Shown here one piece after another: positions 8,276 to 17,903 of a stretch of 64,000 bases of DNA. Where the stretch lies: NCBI GenBank assembly GCA_965279295.1, contig CBDIHQ010000017.1; one strand, written 5' to 3'. The position numbers and the translations under genes were made by a program. Numbering within the stretch: the first letter of the stretch is position 1; each line of letters opens with the position of its first letter. The DNA comes from Aquabacter sp965279295. GTDB taxonomy: Bacteria; Pseudomonadota; Alphaproteobacteria; Rhizobiales; Xanthobacteraceae. The notes below the pieces were generated by a model. That model had not been told where the DNA came from. It searched no databases and worked only from the letters and a program-made list of their open reading frames with translations.

Positions 8276-9085
8276 TCATTGGCGCAACAGCAACAGTGGA
8301 CGGCCCCGTTCGGGCGTCTTTGCCCAGCCTCCGTCCTCCTGCCGAGCGAATCGCAGGGGGGTGGCACCGCTGGCGGATGTGACCACCACGTTGCCGCCTT
8401 CGATGCGCCATGCGGAGGGTGAGAACTCCGCCAGAGCGGCGTTGCAGCCGGGCGTAACCCGCAGGGCATAGCCACCCCCGGGGCGGGCGTCCCCGGTCAG
8501 GGTCCAGCGGCACAGCGCGGCGCTGCCGGCGGCCCGCACAAGATCCCAGTCGCCAAGCATCTCTTCCAGGCTGACATCGGCGGAGACGGTCGCGGCGGGG
8601 CTCGCGAGGAAGTAGACGCCGTCTCCCTCCCGCAGCGCCTCGTAGACGCCGCCGGTGGATTCGGTGAATTCGCTCACCAGGCGTCCATCGGCACTCAGCA
8701 ACCGGATCGAACCGGAGTCATCGGGCGTCCAGCCCGACACTTGCAGCGCGAAGGCGATGGTGGAGCACGCGCCCCCGTCAATAGTGGCCGCGAAATTCGC
8801 CCCCACAGGGTCCGCCTTCAGCGTCAGCGGACAGGTGCGGGTCCCATCCGCGCTGGAGAGGGAAAAGGCGCCGGCCATTTTCTGCGCGGCGGCAACCAGA
8901 ACGGGGTCCGCCTTCGGCGCCGGCGGCTTGGCGGCCTGCGGTTTCGGCGGCACCGGCTTGGCCGGGACCGCTGTCCCGCCCACCGGAGGCTTGGCGGGGG
9001 CACCGGTCTGCGCCAGCGCGGCCGCCGCGATGAGGACGCCGAGAAGCAGGGCTGGTGTTGCGAGCGTGAAGCGCATGGTGCGCAA
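8276..9085 (-). CDS. Secreted protein with two AprI/Inh-type protease inhibitor domains
   Basis: A 269-residue exported protein. A signal peptide (about 1-26, ending LAALAQ-like) and a Pro/Ala/Lys-rich linker (27-60) are followed by two domains (about 62-155 and 168-265) that resemble AprI/Inh metalloprotease inhibitors: MAGAFSLSSADGTRTCPLTL and LGDWDLV...ALCRWTLTG. Each domain has one pair of cysteines that could form the family's disulfide. These inhibitors plug the active site of serralysin-type proteases in the periplasm. A second start nine bases downstream (MRFTLA) is equally likely. It follows another inhibitor gene. Confidence 0.75.
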   Translation of the reverse strand: MRTMRFTLATPALLLGVLIAAAALAQTGAPAKPPVGGTAVPAKPVPPKPQAAKPPAPKADPVLVAAAQKMAGAFSLSSADGTRTCPLTLKADPVGANFAATIDGGACSTIAFALQVSGWTPDDSGSIRLLSADGRLVSEFTESTGGVYEALREGDGVYFLASPAATVSADVSLEEMLGDWDLVRAAGSAALCRWTLTGDARPGGGYALRVTPGCNAALAEFSPSAWRIEGGNVVVTSASGATPLRFARQEDGGWAKTPERGRPLLLLRQ

Positions 9086-9169
9086 CGCTAACCCACCCTG
9101 CGGGGCAGGTGAAGCGTTAGGCTCTGAAGCGCCGGGTCCGGGCAGGGCAGGGGTATCGAAGTTTTTCGG

Positions 9170-9601
9170 CTATCTGCCGGTGAGCTTGAGCAGTTCGTCG
9201 ATCCCGTCCACTTCGGGGATCGCGACATAGCGTTCGTCCGGGGTCTGGAATCGCACGCGCGTCTTGCGCAGTGCGTCCGACAGATCGATGGTCCAGTTCT
9301 CCATCAGCCGCCAGGCGGTGATTTCGCCCATCACGGGGAACTTGGCGGCGCAGTCCTTCGCCACATCGATCTGCATGCCGCCGATGGTCAAATCCCGCTT
9401 CAGTGTGAAGCGGCACTTCTTCTTGCCGGTGGTGTCGCGGATTTCGTAGCGGCCGAACACGTCGTCCAGCATCGCCTTGTCGACGTCCTTCGTGTCCATG
9501 ACTTTGATGGGCTCGAAGGTCTGGGCATGGGCGGCGCCGGCAGCGAGGCCGGCAAGGCAGAATATCATCGCCAGCAGCGGCGCGCGTCGCATCCCGCCCA
9601 T
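9170..9601 (-). CDS. Periplasmic AprI/Inh-family protease inhibitor
   Basis: A single-domain inhibitor of about 143 residues with a signal peptide (MRRAPLLAMIFCLAGLAAGAA). The mature part shows GRYEIRDTTGKKKCRFTL, a second cysteine in AKDCAAKFP, and the family-typical WRLMENWTIDLSD and TPDERYVAIPE. The start at 9601 is chosen because GGAG lies 7 bases upstream; an ATG at 9616 overlaps the end of the reductase gene by four bases and 9592 is another option. No serralysin gene is in the window, so the target protease is unknown. Confidence 0.78.
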   Translation of the reverse strand: MGGMRRAPLLAMIFCLAGLAAGAAHAQTFEPIKVMDTKDVDKAMLDDVFGRYEIRDTTGKKKCRFTLKRDLTIGGMQIDVAKDCAAKFPVMGEITAWRLMENWTIDLSDALRKTRVRFQTPDERYVAIPEVDGIDELLKLTGR

Positions 9602-9612
9602 GCCCCAACTCC

Positions 9613-10578
9613 TCATTTTTTCGACCAGGGCGTCTCCACCACCGGCGTCACAGGGCCCTTACCGTCGAACCAAGACAGGATGTTGTCCACCACCAGTTGG
9701 CCCATGGCGGTGCGGGTGAAATGGGTGGAGGAGCCGAGGTGGGGCAGCAGAACCACATTGTCGAGGCCCAGCAGGGCTTCCGGCACATTGGGCTCGCTCA
9801 CAAATACGTCGAGCCCGGCGGCGAGGATCGTGCCGTTCTGGAGCGCCCCCACCAGGGCTGGCTCGTCCACCACCGTGCCGCGCGCCACGTTGATCAGGAT
9901 GCCGTTGGAGCCGAGTGCCGCCAGCACCTCGGCATTGACGATGCCGCGCGTGGAGGCGCCGCCCGGCAGGATGAGGAGCAGCGTGTCCACGTCACGCGCC
10001 AAGGCGACGAGGTCCGGATAATGGCGATAGGGCAGGTCCGCGACCTTGGTGCGGGTGTGGTAGGCGATCGGCATGCCGAAGGCTTCCAGGCGCTTGGCGA
10101 TGGCGCGGCCGATGCGGCCCATGCCGACGATGCCGATGCTGCGGTCCCGCAGGGTGGGGCTGAGCGGAAGCGGCGCGGTCTTCCACTTGCCGGCGCGCAC
10201 ATAGCGGTCGGCCTTGGGAATTTCGCGCACCGTCGCGAGCAGGAGGCCGAGGGCAAGGTCGGCCACCTCCTCGTTGAGCACGTCGGGGGTGTTGGTGACG
10301 ACGACGCCGCGCTTCGCGGCGGCGGCGGCATCGATGGTGTCGTAACCGACGCCGAAATTCGACACCACTTCGAGCCTGGGCAGGCGCGCCATCACGGCAT
10401 CGCTCACCGGGAGGGCGCCGCGCGTGACGATGCCGCGCACCTCCGCGCCATGGGCGGCGATGGCGCCCTCGAAATCGCCGGGGCCGACTAGGCGGAAGCG
10501 GTCGGCAAGCTGCGGCTCCACCACCTTGTCCATGATGTGGCCGGTCAGAAGCAGTAGGGGACGGGTATCTTCGCTCAT
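9613..10578 (-). CDS. D-isomer 2-hydroxyacid dehydrogenase (glyoxylate/hydroxypyruvate reductase type)
   Basis: A 321-residue cytoplasmic NAD(P)H-dependent dehydrogenase. The nucleotide site is GIVGMGRIGRAIAKR, the catalytic Arg lies in NVARGTVVDE, the Glu in DVFVSEPNVP and the His in LLPHLGSST. Length and motifs fit the GhrB/hydroxypyruvate reductase branch that reduces glyoxylate and hydroxypyruvate, in keeping with nearby C2 (oxalate) genes. ATG 10578 is used; a longer frame to 10746 has no homology. It overlaps or abuts the inhibitor gene downstream, an odd operon partner. Confidence 0.88.
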   Translation of the reverse strand: MSEDTRPLLLLTGHIMDKVVEPQLADRFRLVGPGDFEGAIAAHGAEVRGIVTRGALPVSDAVMARLPRLEVVSNFGVGYDTIDAAAAAKRGVVVTNTPDVLNEEVADLALGLLLATVREIPKADRYVRAGKWKTAPLPLSPTLRDRSIGIVGMGRIGRAIAKRLEAFGMPIAYHTRTKVADLPYRHYPDLVALARDVDTLLLILPGGASTRGIVNAEVLAALGSNGILINVARGTVVDEPALVGALQNGTILAAGLDVFVSEPNVPEALLGLDNVVLLPHLGSSTHFTRTAMGQLVVDNILSWFDGKGPVTPVVETPWSKK

Positions 10579-10817
10579 GGCTCGCTCGGTTGCGGATGGG
10601 GCAGGGAAGCGGGAGACAAGCCCGCAATAAGCCTCCTCCTCCTTTGGTTCAATCGTTTTAAATTTCGCTTGATCCCGGCGCACCCCCGCACCATGATCCG
10701 GACGCTTTCCGCTCGACCGGGGGCCGGCCGCCAATGCGCGGCCCAATTCAAAGGTTCGCGACCGCCCGTCCGGCGGATCGTGCGCATCGGGTGGGAACGT
10801 GCAGGAGCGGAGCAGGA
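10579..10817. promoter_or_regulatory. Divergent control region between reductase and sugar ABC operon
   Basis: 239 bases between divergent starts. It includes an AT-rich stretch (10640-10675) suited to promoters. No convincing operator palindrome was found by eye. Confidence 0.3.
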
Positions 10818-11885
<1,068 letters not shown>

Positions 11886-11966
11886 GCAACGCCGAAAAGA
11901 GCCGCGCGGGGAACCCGCAAGCGGCCGGCACAGACATGCACGCAACGTCGTGATTGGAGGAACGCC

Positions 11967-13283
11967 ATGACCATTTCGAGACGCAATGTTCTGCTCGGCG
12001 GTGCCGGGCTCGCCGGCGCCGCTGCCCTGCCGAGCTTCGGTGCCCTGCCCGCCTTCGCCCAGGGCGCCACCATTCCCCAGTTCAAGCCGGAGCCCGGAGC
12101 GTCGCTGCGTGTGCTGCGCTGGGCGCCGTTCGTGAAAGGCGAGGAAGACGCCTGGATCGCCAACACCAAGAAGTTCACCGAGGCCACCGGCGTCGAGGTG
12201 CGCATCGATAAGGAAAGCTGGGAAGACATCCGTCCCAAGGCGGCGGTGGCAGCAAACGTCGGCTCCGGCCCCGATATCGTTTGGGTGTGGTTCGACGATG
12301 CCCAGCAATATCCCGACAAGCTGTTGGACGTGACACCGCTCGCCACCGCGCTCGGCGCCAAGTACGGCGGCTGGTATCCCGGCAACGAGGGCTATGCCAA
12401 ATCCGACGGCAAGTTTATCGCCCTGCCGCTGGCCACCATCGGCAATGCGGTGTGCTATCGCGACAGCTGGGTGAAGGATGCCGGATTCTCGAGCTTCCCG
12501 AACGAGACCAAGGGCTTCCTCGAACTCGCCAAGGCGCTGAAGGCGAAGAACCACCCCATGGGCTTCACCCTTGGCCACGGCGTGGGCGACGGCAACAATT
12601 TCTGCCATTGGGTGCTGTGGAGCCACGGCGGCAAGATGGTGGACGACAAGTCCAAGGTGGTCATCAACAGCCCGGAGACCATCGCCGCGCTGAAATATGC
12701 CGCCGAACTCTACAAGACCTTCATTCCCGGTACGGAAAGCTGGCTCGACGTCAATAACAACCGCGCCTTCTTGGCGGGTGAAATCTCAGTAACGGCGAAC
12801 GGCGTGTCGCTGTACTATGCCGCGAAGAACGACCCGAAGCTGGCGGAGATGGCGGCCGATATTAAGACCGTCAACATGCCGGTTGGCCCCACCGGGCCGG
12901 CGGAACTGGCGCAGACCACCTCGGCCTGCATCTTCAAATATTCCAAGTTCCCGCAGGCGGCGCAGGCCTATATGGCCTTCATGTACGACGCGCCGCAGAT
13001 GAACGCCTGGATCCAGGGCTCCAGCGGCTATTGCTGCCAGACGCTCAAGGCGTTCGCCAGCAACCCGGTGTGGACCTCGAACCCCAACCTCGCGCCCTAC
13101 GCCAAGGCCTCCGAACTGTTGCGGCCCAACGGCTATTCCGGCCCGCTCGGCCCGCAGTCTGCGGCGGCCATGGCGGACTGGATCGTCGTTGACATGGTGG
13201 CCGAGGCGGCCACCGGAAACCGCACCCCGGAAGAAGCCGCCCGGCGTGCCGAGCAGCGGGCGAACCGCATCTATCGCGGCTAA
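11967..13283 (+). CDS. Sugar-type ABC importer solute-binding protein
   Basis: A 438-residue family 1 extracellular solute-binding protein with a Tat-like signal (SRRNVLLGGAGLAGAAALPS, cleavage near AFAQ). Typical features are VRIDKESWEDIRPKAAVAANVGSGPDIVW-type strands (interrupted here for brevity), TTSACIFKYSK, and a C-terminal region ending with QRANRIYRG. A GGAGG site sits just before the ATG. The twin-arginine signal suggests folding before export. The ligand is not deducible; neighbours show a MalF/MalG-type importer. Confidence 0.9.
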   Translation: MTISRRNVLLGGAGLAGAAALPSFGALPAFAQGATIPQFKPEPGASLRVLRWAPFVKGEEDAWIANTKKFTEATGVEVRIDKESWEDIRPKAAVAANVGSGPDIVWVWFDDAQQYPDKLLDVTPLATALGAKYGGWYPGNEGYAKSDGKFIALPLATIGNAVCYRDSWVKDAGFSSFPNETKGFLELAKALKAKNHPMGFTLGHGVGDGNNFCHWVLWSHGGKMVDDKSKVVINSPETIAALKYAAELYKTFIPGTESWLDVNNNRAFLAGEISVTANGVSLYYAAKNDPKLAEMAADIKTVNMPVGPTGPAELAQTTSACIFKYSKFPQAAQAYMAFMYDAPQMNAWIQGSSGYCCQTLKAFASNPVWTSNPNLAPYAKASELLRPNGYSGPLGPQSAAAMADWIVVDMVAEAATGNRTPEEAARRAEQRANRIYRG

Positions 13284-13289
13284 CCCGCC

Positions 13290-13321
13290 GCCGCCCCGCC
13301 TGTCAGGGCAGGCGGGGCGGC
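13290..13321 (+). terminator. Strong hairpin after solute-binding protein gene
   Basis: A perfect 13-bp stem, GCCGCCCCGCCTG with CAGGCGGGGCGGC, around a 6-base loop, followed only by AACTTTG. It probably protects the binding-protein message and partly attenuates the permease genes, as in many ABC operons. Confidence 0.6.
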
Positions 13322-13335
13322 AACTTTGAATTTAT

Positions 13336-13376
13336 CCCCCTCTCCCGCTTTCGGGGAGAGGGCCGGGGAGGTGGCC
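13336..13376. repeat. Palindromic intergenic repeat, copy 3 (single unit)
   Basis: A degenerate single unit of the CTCCCGC..GCGGGAG family (CCCTCTCCCGCTTTCGGGGA, then GAGGGCCGGGGAGG). No inverted partner is seen nearby. Confidence 0.7.
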
Positions 13377-13417
13377 GGAAGCCGTGCCGTGCGCGCTGCT
13401 TCAGGCCTTCGACGAAC

Positions 13418-13510
13418 GTCATGGCCGGGCTTGTCCCGGCCATCCACGCGGCGCCGCTGGGTGGTGCTTGAGGGAGAGCCGTGGATGCCCGGGTCAAGCC
13501 CGGGCATGAC
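13418..13510. repeat. Second-type palindromic repeat (GTCATGGCCGGG family)
   Basis: GTCATGGCCGGGCTTGTCCC...CCACG (13418-13448) and the inverted unit CGTGG...GGGCATGAC (13480-13510). Each unit is a hairpin (GGCCGGG/CCCGGCC and GCCCGGG/CCCGGGC) and together they form a long inverted repeat. This type is common in alphaproteobacterial intergenic DNA. Confidence 0.8.
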
Positions 13511-13536
13511 GGACTGAATGAAGGCAGAGGCATTTC

Positions 13537-14484
13537 ATGGCGGACATCGCAGCACAGGGCACCGCCCGGTCGCGCGCGCGGAACTGGTGGTCGGGGATCG
13601 GCCAGGGGCGGCATGTGCTTGGCCTCATGTTCATGCTGCCGTGCGCCGTGTTTCTGCTGTTCTTCCTCACCTATCCGCTCGGCCTCGGCGTGTGGCTCGG
13701 CTTCACCGATACCCGGATCGGCCGTGCCGGCGTCTTCATCGGGTTGGAGAATTACCAGTCGCTGCTGGATGACAGCGTGTTCCTGCTGGCAGTGTTCAAT
13801 ACGCTGCTCTACACGATCGGCGCTTCCATTTTGAAGTTCGCGCTGGGCCTCTGGCTGGCGTTGCTGCTGAACGAGAACCTGCCGTTCAAGTCGTTCTTCC
13901 GCGCTGTGGTGCTTCTGCCCTGGGTGGTGCCGACCGTGCTCTCGGCGATCGCCTTCTGGTGGATTTTCGACGCGCAGTTCTCGATTATCTCCTGGGCGCT
14001 CATCAAGCTCGGGCTGATCGATCACAACATCAACTTCCTGGGCGACAGCACCAATGCCCGCGCCTCGGTGATCGCCGCGAACGTGTGGCGCGGCATTCCG
14101 TTCGTCGCCATCTCGCTGCTGGCGGGGCTCCAGACCATTCCACCCTCGCTGCATGAGGCGGCGACGCTGGATGGCGCGAGCGGCTGGCAGCGCTTCCGCT
14201 ACATCACGCTGCCCATGCTCTCGCCGATCATCGCGGTGGTGATGACTTTCTCGGTGCTGTTCACCTTCACCGACTTCCAGCTCATCTACGTGCTCACCCG
14301 CGGCGGGCCGTTGAACGCGACCCATCTCATGGCGACTTTGTCGTTCCAGCGCGCCATTCCGGGCGGACAATTGGGGGAGGGCGCCGCGATCGCCGTTGCC
14401 ATGATCCCGTTCCTGCTGGCCGCCATCATGTTCAGCTATTTCGGCCTCCAGCGGCGCAAATGGCAGCAGGGCGGGGGGGATTGA
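13537..14484 (+). CDS. Sugar-type ABC importer permease (MalF-like)
   Basis: A 315-residue inner-membrane permease with six predicted membrane segments (first at about 27-50). The EAA loop that contacts the ATPase is EAATLDGASGWQRFRYITLPML (about residues 205-226). It pairs with the MalG-like subunit at 14654-15535 and the ATPase and binding protein upstream. A palindromic repeat separates it from each neighbouring gene. Confidence 0.92.
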   Translation: MADIAAQGTARSRARNWWSGIGQGRHVLGLMFMLPCAVFLLFFLTYPLGLGVWLGFTDTRIGRAGVFIGLENYQSLLDDSVFLLAVFNTLLYTIGASILKFALGLWLALLLNENLPFKSFFRAVVLLPWVVPTVLSAIAFWWIFDAQFSIISWALIKLGLIDHNINFLGDSTNARASVIAANVWRGIPFVAISLLAGLQTIPPSLHEAATLDGASGWQRFRYITLPMLSPIIAVVMTFSVLFTFTDFQLIYVLTRGGPLNATHLMATLSFQRAIPGGQLGEGAAIAVAMIPFLLAAIMFSYFGLQRRKWQQGGGD

Positions 14485-14508
14485 TGCGTATCGATTATGC
14501 GCTCTGCG

Positions 14509-14628
14509 CCCCCTCTCCCGCTTGCGGGGGAGGGCTGGGGAGGGGGCTGGCTCAGCCGGCCGCCTTTAGCCGGCACCTAGCCTTCGGCCCATTCCCCCTC
14601 CCAACCCTCCCCCGCAAGCGGGAGAGGG
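14509..14628. repeat. Palindromic intergenic repeat, copy 4 (inverted pair)
   Basis: Left unit 14509-14546 and reverse-complement unit 14594-14628, filling most of the gap between two permease genes of one operon. The frame of the upstream gene does not extend into it. Confidence 0.87.
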
Positions 14629-14653
14629 CCTTCGACACCACGAGGACCGGCCT

Positions 14654-15535
14654 ATGACCGAGCAGAATGTCGCCGATCATTCCTCCGGCATGAGCTATCT
14701 CGACAGCCTGCCGCGGCGCCTCGTCACCGTAGTGCTGCCGCTGCTGGTGTTCGTGTTCGTGCTGCTGTTTCCGTTCTATTGGATGGCGATCACGGCCATA
14801 AAGCCGAACTACCAGCTCACTGATTATGCCAACTACTCCCCGCTCTGGGTGGTGGAGCCGACGCTGGAGCACATCAAATATCTGCTGTTCGAGACCTCCT
14901 ATCCGGGCTGGCTCTGGAACACGATGCTGATCTCGGTGTGCGCCACCTTCATCTCGCTGGTGACGTCGGTGTTCGCCGCCTATGCCATCGAGCGGCTTAG
15001 GTTCCATGGTTCGCGCTGGGTCGGGCTCGGCATCTTTCTGGCCTATCTCGTGCCGCCGTCGATCCTATTCATCCCGCTGGCGCTGATGGTGTTCAAGCTC
15101 GGGATCTACGACACCAAGCTGGCGCTGATCCTGACCTATCCCACCTTCCTGGTGCCGTTCTCCACCTGGCTGCTGATGGGCTATTTCCGCTCCATCCCCT
15201 ATGAGTTGGAGGAATGCGCGCTGGTGGATGGCGCCTCGCGCTGGCAGATTCTCATCAAAGTGCTGCTGCCGCTCTCGGTGCCGGGTTTGATTTCGGCGGG
15301 CATCTTCTCGTTCACGCTCTCCTGGAACGAGTTCATCTATGCGCTCACCTTCATCCAGTCATCGGAGAATAAAACCGTTCCAGTGGGCGTGCTGACCGAA
15401 CTGGTGCGATCCGATGTCTATGAATGGGGGGCGCTGATGGCCGGCGCGCTGATCGGCTCGCTGCCGGTGGTGGTGCTGTATTCCTTCTTCGTCGAGCACT
15501 ATGTCTCGTCCATGACGGGTGCCGTAAAGGAATGA
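14654..15535 (+). CDS. Sugar-type ABC importer permease (MalG-like)
   Basis: A 293-residue permease with about six membrane segments (first at 25-45) and the EAA-type loop ELEECALVDGASRWQILIKV near residues 185-205. The C-terminal segment ends in the cytoplasm with MTGAVKE. It completes the importer that starts at 10818. GAGG precedes the ATG, which lies just after palindromic repeat copy 4. Confidence 0.92.
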   Translation: MTEQNVADHSSGMSYLDSLPRRLVTVVLPLLVFVFVLLFPFYWMAITAIKPNYQLTDYANYSPLWVVEPTLEHIKYLLFETSYPGWLWNTMLISVCATFISLVTSVFAAYAIERLRFHGSRWVGLGIFLAYLVPPSILFIPLALMVFKLGIYDTKLALILTYPTFLVPFSTWLLMGYFRSIPYELEECALVDGASRWQILIKVLLPLSVPGLISAGIFSFTLSWNEFIYALTFIQSSENKTVPVGVLTELVRSDVYEWGALMAGALIGSLPVVVLYSFFVEHYVSSMTGAVKE

Positions 15536-15607
15536 TGCGGCGCTGATCCCTCTTGCGGGGGCCGCCTTCCGCATGGCACCCCAGACGTGCCATGCGAGGA
15601 GAGGGTC

Positions 15608-16114
15608 ATGATCGAGCGCACCATCGAGCATATTTTGTTCCGCAGTCGCTGGCTGATGGCGCCGTTCTACATCGGACTGGTGATCGCCCTGCTGGTGCTG
15701 CTGTTCAAGTTCGGCCACGAGCTTTTCCATTTCGTGACCCACGCGGTGGGTGCCAGCGAAAGCGACACCATCCTGGGCATTCTCACTCTCGTGGACCTGA
15801 CCTTTACCGGCAATCTGGTGCTGATCGTCATCTTCTCCGGCTATGAGAATTTCGTCTCCAAGATCGACCCCGCCGGCCATCCCGATTGGCCCGAATGGAT
15901 GGCGAAGATCGATTTCTCCGGCCTGAAGCAGAAGCTGCTGGCGTCTATCGTCGCAATTTCGGCGATCTCGCTGCTGAAGGCGTTCATGAACCTTACGCCG
16001 AACACAGACACCACCCAGCTCATGTGGCTGGTGATCATCCATGTGGTGTTCGTGGGATCGAGCCTCGTCCTCGCCTGGTCCGACAAGATCGGCGGCTCGG
16101 GCGAGGGGCACTGA
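15608..16114 (+). CDS. YqhA family (UPF0114) membrane protein
   Basis: A 168-residue inner-membrane protein with about four hydrophobic segments (15-40, 60-80, 105-125, 135-155). The pattern RSRWLMAPFYIGLVIALL, DLTFTGNLVLIVIFSGYENFVSK and LKQKLLASIVAISAI matches UPF0114/YqhA. The function of this family is not established. ATG 15608 with GAGAGGGT upstream is preferred to an in-frame start at 15587. It may be read through from the sugar ABC operon. Confidence 0.85.
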   Translation: MIERTIEHILFRSRWLMAPFYIGLVIALLVLLFKFGHELFHFVTHAVGASESDTILGILTLVDLTFTGNLVLIVIFSGYENFVSKIDPAGHPDWPEWMAKIDFSGLKQKLLASIVAISAISLLKAFMNLTPNTDTTQLMWLVIIHVVFVGSSLVLAWSDKIGGSGEGH

Positions 16115-16123
16115 GCCTGAGGT

Positions 16124-16939
16124 TTACAGGGTTCCGGTGCGCGCGCCGGCCTCGGTTTCCAGATAGCCCAGGCTTTCCGAGAGCTTGTCCGCGATCTGCC
16201 GCAAGATCAGCGTCTTGCCGGCGAGGTCGTTGAGGGACAGGCGCCATGTGGCGGTGGAGATGCCCAGCGCGCCAACAATGGCGCCGGTGAAATTGTGCAC
16301 CCCGGCTGCAATGCAGCGCAATTCCGGATGGAACTCGCCATCGTCGTAGGCGATCCCGCTGCTGCGAACGCTTTCCAGTTCGGTCAAAAGACGGGCGGGG
16401 TCGGTGATGGTGCGCGGGGTGAGGGGTTCCAACGGGCGCCCACTCAGAAGCACATCCAGAGTCTTGCGGGGCATGGCCGACAGCAGGACCTTACCCACAG
16501 CCGTTGCGTGCGCCGGGCGAGTGACGCCGGTGCGCTCATTGATGCGGAAGGCGCCCGTGCCGTCAGTGCGCGCGACGATCACGACCTGATCGCCGGAGCG
16601 GATGGCGAAATGGCTGGTCTCGGTGGTCAGCATGGCCAGTTCGTCGAGGTATGGCGCTGCAAACCTTGCCATCTCCACTTCGTCGAACGCGGTCGCCGCC
16701 AATTTGAAGATCGAGGATCCAACGCGATAGACCTTCGTCGTCTCGTCCTGACGGACATAGCCGAGAATGCAAAGGGTCTTCAGCAGGTGGAACGCGGTGC
16801 TGGTGTGCAGACCGGTCGCCTTGCTGAGATGGGCGAGGCCGATGCCGTCGCGATTGCGCGCGATTTCGTCGAGCAATCCCGAAGCTCGAAAAAGCGACTG
16901 GATTCCGCCCCCTTTCTTGTCGTCGATCTCGGTCGGCAT
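16124..16939 (-). CDS. IclR-family transcriptional regulator
   Basis: A 271-residue regulator. The N-terminal winged helix (about 12-75, LAHLSKATGLHTSTAFHLLKTL) binds DNA and the C-terminal effector domain (about 90-255) carries the usual VVIVARTDG, PAHATAVGKVLLSAM and AAGVHNFTGAIVGALGIS. A GAGGATGAG site precedes the ATG. It is the last gene of a minus-strand set that encodes a NitT/TauT-type importer, which it presumably controls; the effector is likely a small carboxylate (inference). Confidence 0.92.
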   Translation of the reverse strand: MPTEIDDKKGGGIQSLFRASGLLDEIARNRDGIGLAHLSKATGLHTSTAFHLLKTLCILGYVRQDETTKVYRVGSSIFKLAATAFDEVEMARFAAPYLDELAMLTTETSHFAIRSGDQVVIVARTDGTGAFRINERTGVTRPAHATAVGKVLLSAMPRKTLDVLLSGRPLEPLTPRTITDPARLLTELESVRSSGIAYDDGEFHPELRCIAAGVHNFTGAIVGALGISTATWRLSLNDLAGKTLILRQIADKLSESLGYLETEAGARTGTL

Positions 16940-17011
16940 ATCTCATCCTCGGTTGGACGGGCGCGGGAGGGGCCGTGTCCGGTGGACGAATTTGCGAGGC
17001 GGTTGCCAAGG

Positions 17012-17036
17012 GCCCGGCCTGGATGACCGGCCGGGC
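17012..17036 (-). terminator. Hairpin between permease and iclR-type gene
   Basis: GCCCGGCC (17012-17019) pairs with GGCCGGGC (17029-17036). No T-run, so it is a weak attenuator or processing hairpin in front of the regulator gene. Confidence 0.4.
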
Positions 17037-17048
17037 ACATAGGGCTAC

Positions 17049-17903
17049 CTATTGCACGCCCCATTTCTTCAGGGTGAGGCGTTCTGCGGTGCGGAAGATC
17101 AGGTTTTCCACCACGAGGCCGATCAGGATCACGGTGAGCAGGCCGCTGAACACGCCGGGAATGTTCAGTGTGTTGCGCCGCTCGAAGATGAACCAGCCGA
17201 GCCCACCCTCGCCGGAGGAGACTCCGAATACCAGTTCCGCCGCGATCAGCGTACGCCAGGCGAACGCCCAGCCGATCTTCAGGCCGGTGAGGATGGAGGG
17301 GAAGGCGGCGGGCACGAAGATGAGGGCGATGAAGGGAAGGCCCCGCAGCCCGTAATTCTGCCCCACCATCCGCAAGGTCTGCGACACCGCAAGGAAACCC
17401 GCATGGGTGTTCAGCGCGACCGCCCAGAGCACCGAATGCACCAGCACGAACACCACGCTCGCCTCGCCAAGCCCGAACCAGATGAGCGCGAGCGGCAGCA
17501 GCGCGATCGCCGGCAGGGGGTTGAACATGGCGGACGCGGTTTCAAGGAAATCCGAGCCCAGTCGGGTGCTGATGGCGAGCACCGAAAGTGTCGCCGCTAG
17601 AACGCACCCCAGCGAATAGCCCATGAGCAGGACCCGCAGCGAGGTCCACGCCCGATCAGGGAGCGTGCCGTCTTTCACCGCGCCGTAGCCATACTCCAGC
17701 GATGCGGAAAGCGTGGGCAAGATCAGCGGATTTCCGAGGTAGCGGGCATAACCCTCCCACGCGGCCGCCATGAGGAGAATGATGAGCGTCTTGCGAACCG
17801 TGCCGCTGGCCCAGAGCCGTTCCAGCAGGCTGAGCTTGCGCTCGACCTCGCCTTCGGTGGCCACAGCCTCGTCGGCCCGATAGACGATATAGGCATCAGC
17901 CAT
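17049..17903 (-). CDS. NitT/TauT-type ABC importer permease
   Basis: A 284-residue SsuC/TauC-like permease with six predicted membrane segments and the EAA-type loop in VSQTLRMVGQNYGLRG followed by LPFIALIFVPAAFPSILTGLKIG. The MADAYIVYRAD start at 17903 is preferred over an extension to 17984 that would overlap the ATPase gene deeply. It overlaps the ATPase stop by 8 bases, showing coupling. It works with the ATPase and the binding protein at 19378-20394. Confidence 0.9.
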   Translation of the reverse strand: MADAYIVYRADEAVATEGEVERKLSLLERLWASGTVRKTLIILLMAAAWEGYARYLGNPLILPTLSASLEYGYGAVKDGTLPDRAWTSLRVLLMGYSLGCVLAATLSVLAISTRLGSDFLETASAMFNPLPAIALLPLALIWFGLGEASVVFVLVHSVLWAVALNTHAGFLAVSQTLRMVGQNYGLRGLPFIALIFVPAAFPSILTGLKIGWAFAWRTLIAAELVFGVSSGEGGLGWFIFERRNTLNIPGVFSGLLTVILIGLVVENLIFRTAERLTLKKWGVQ

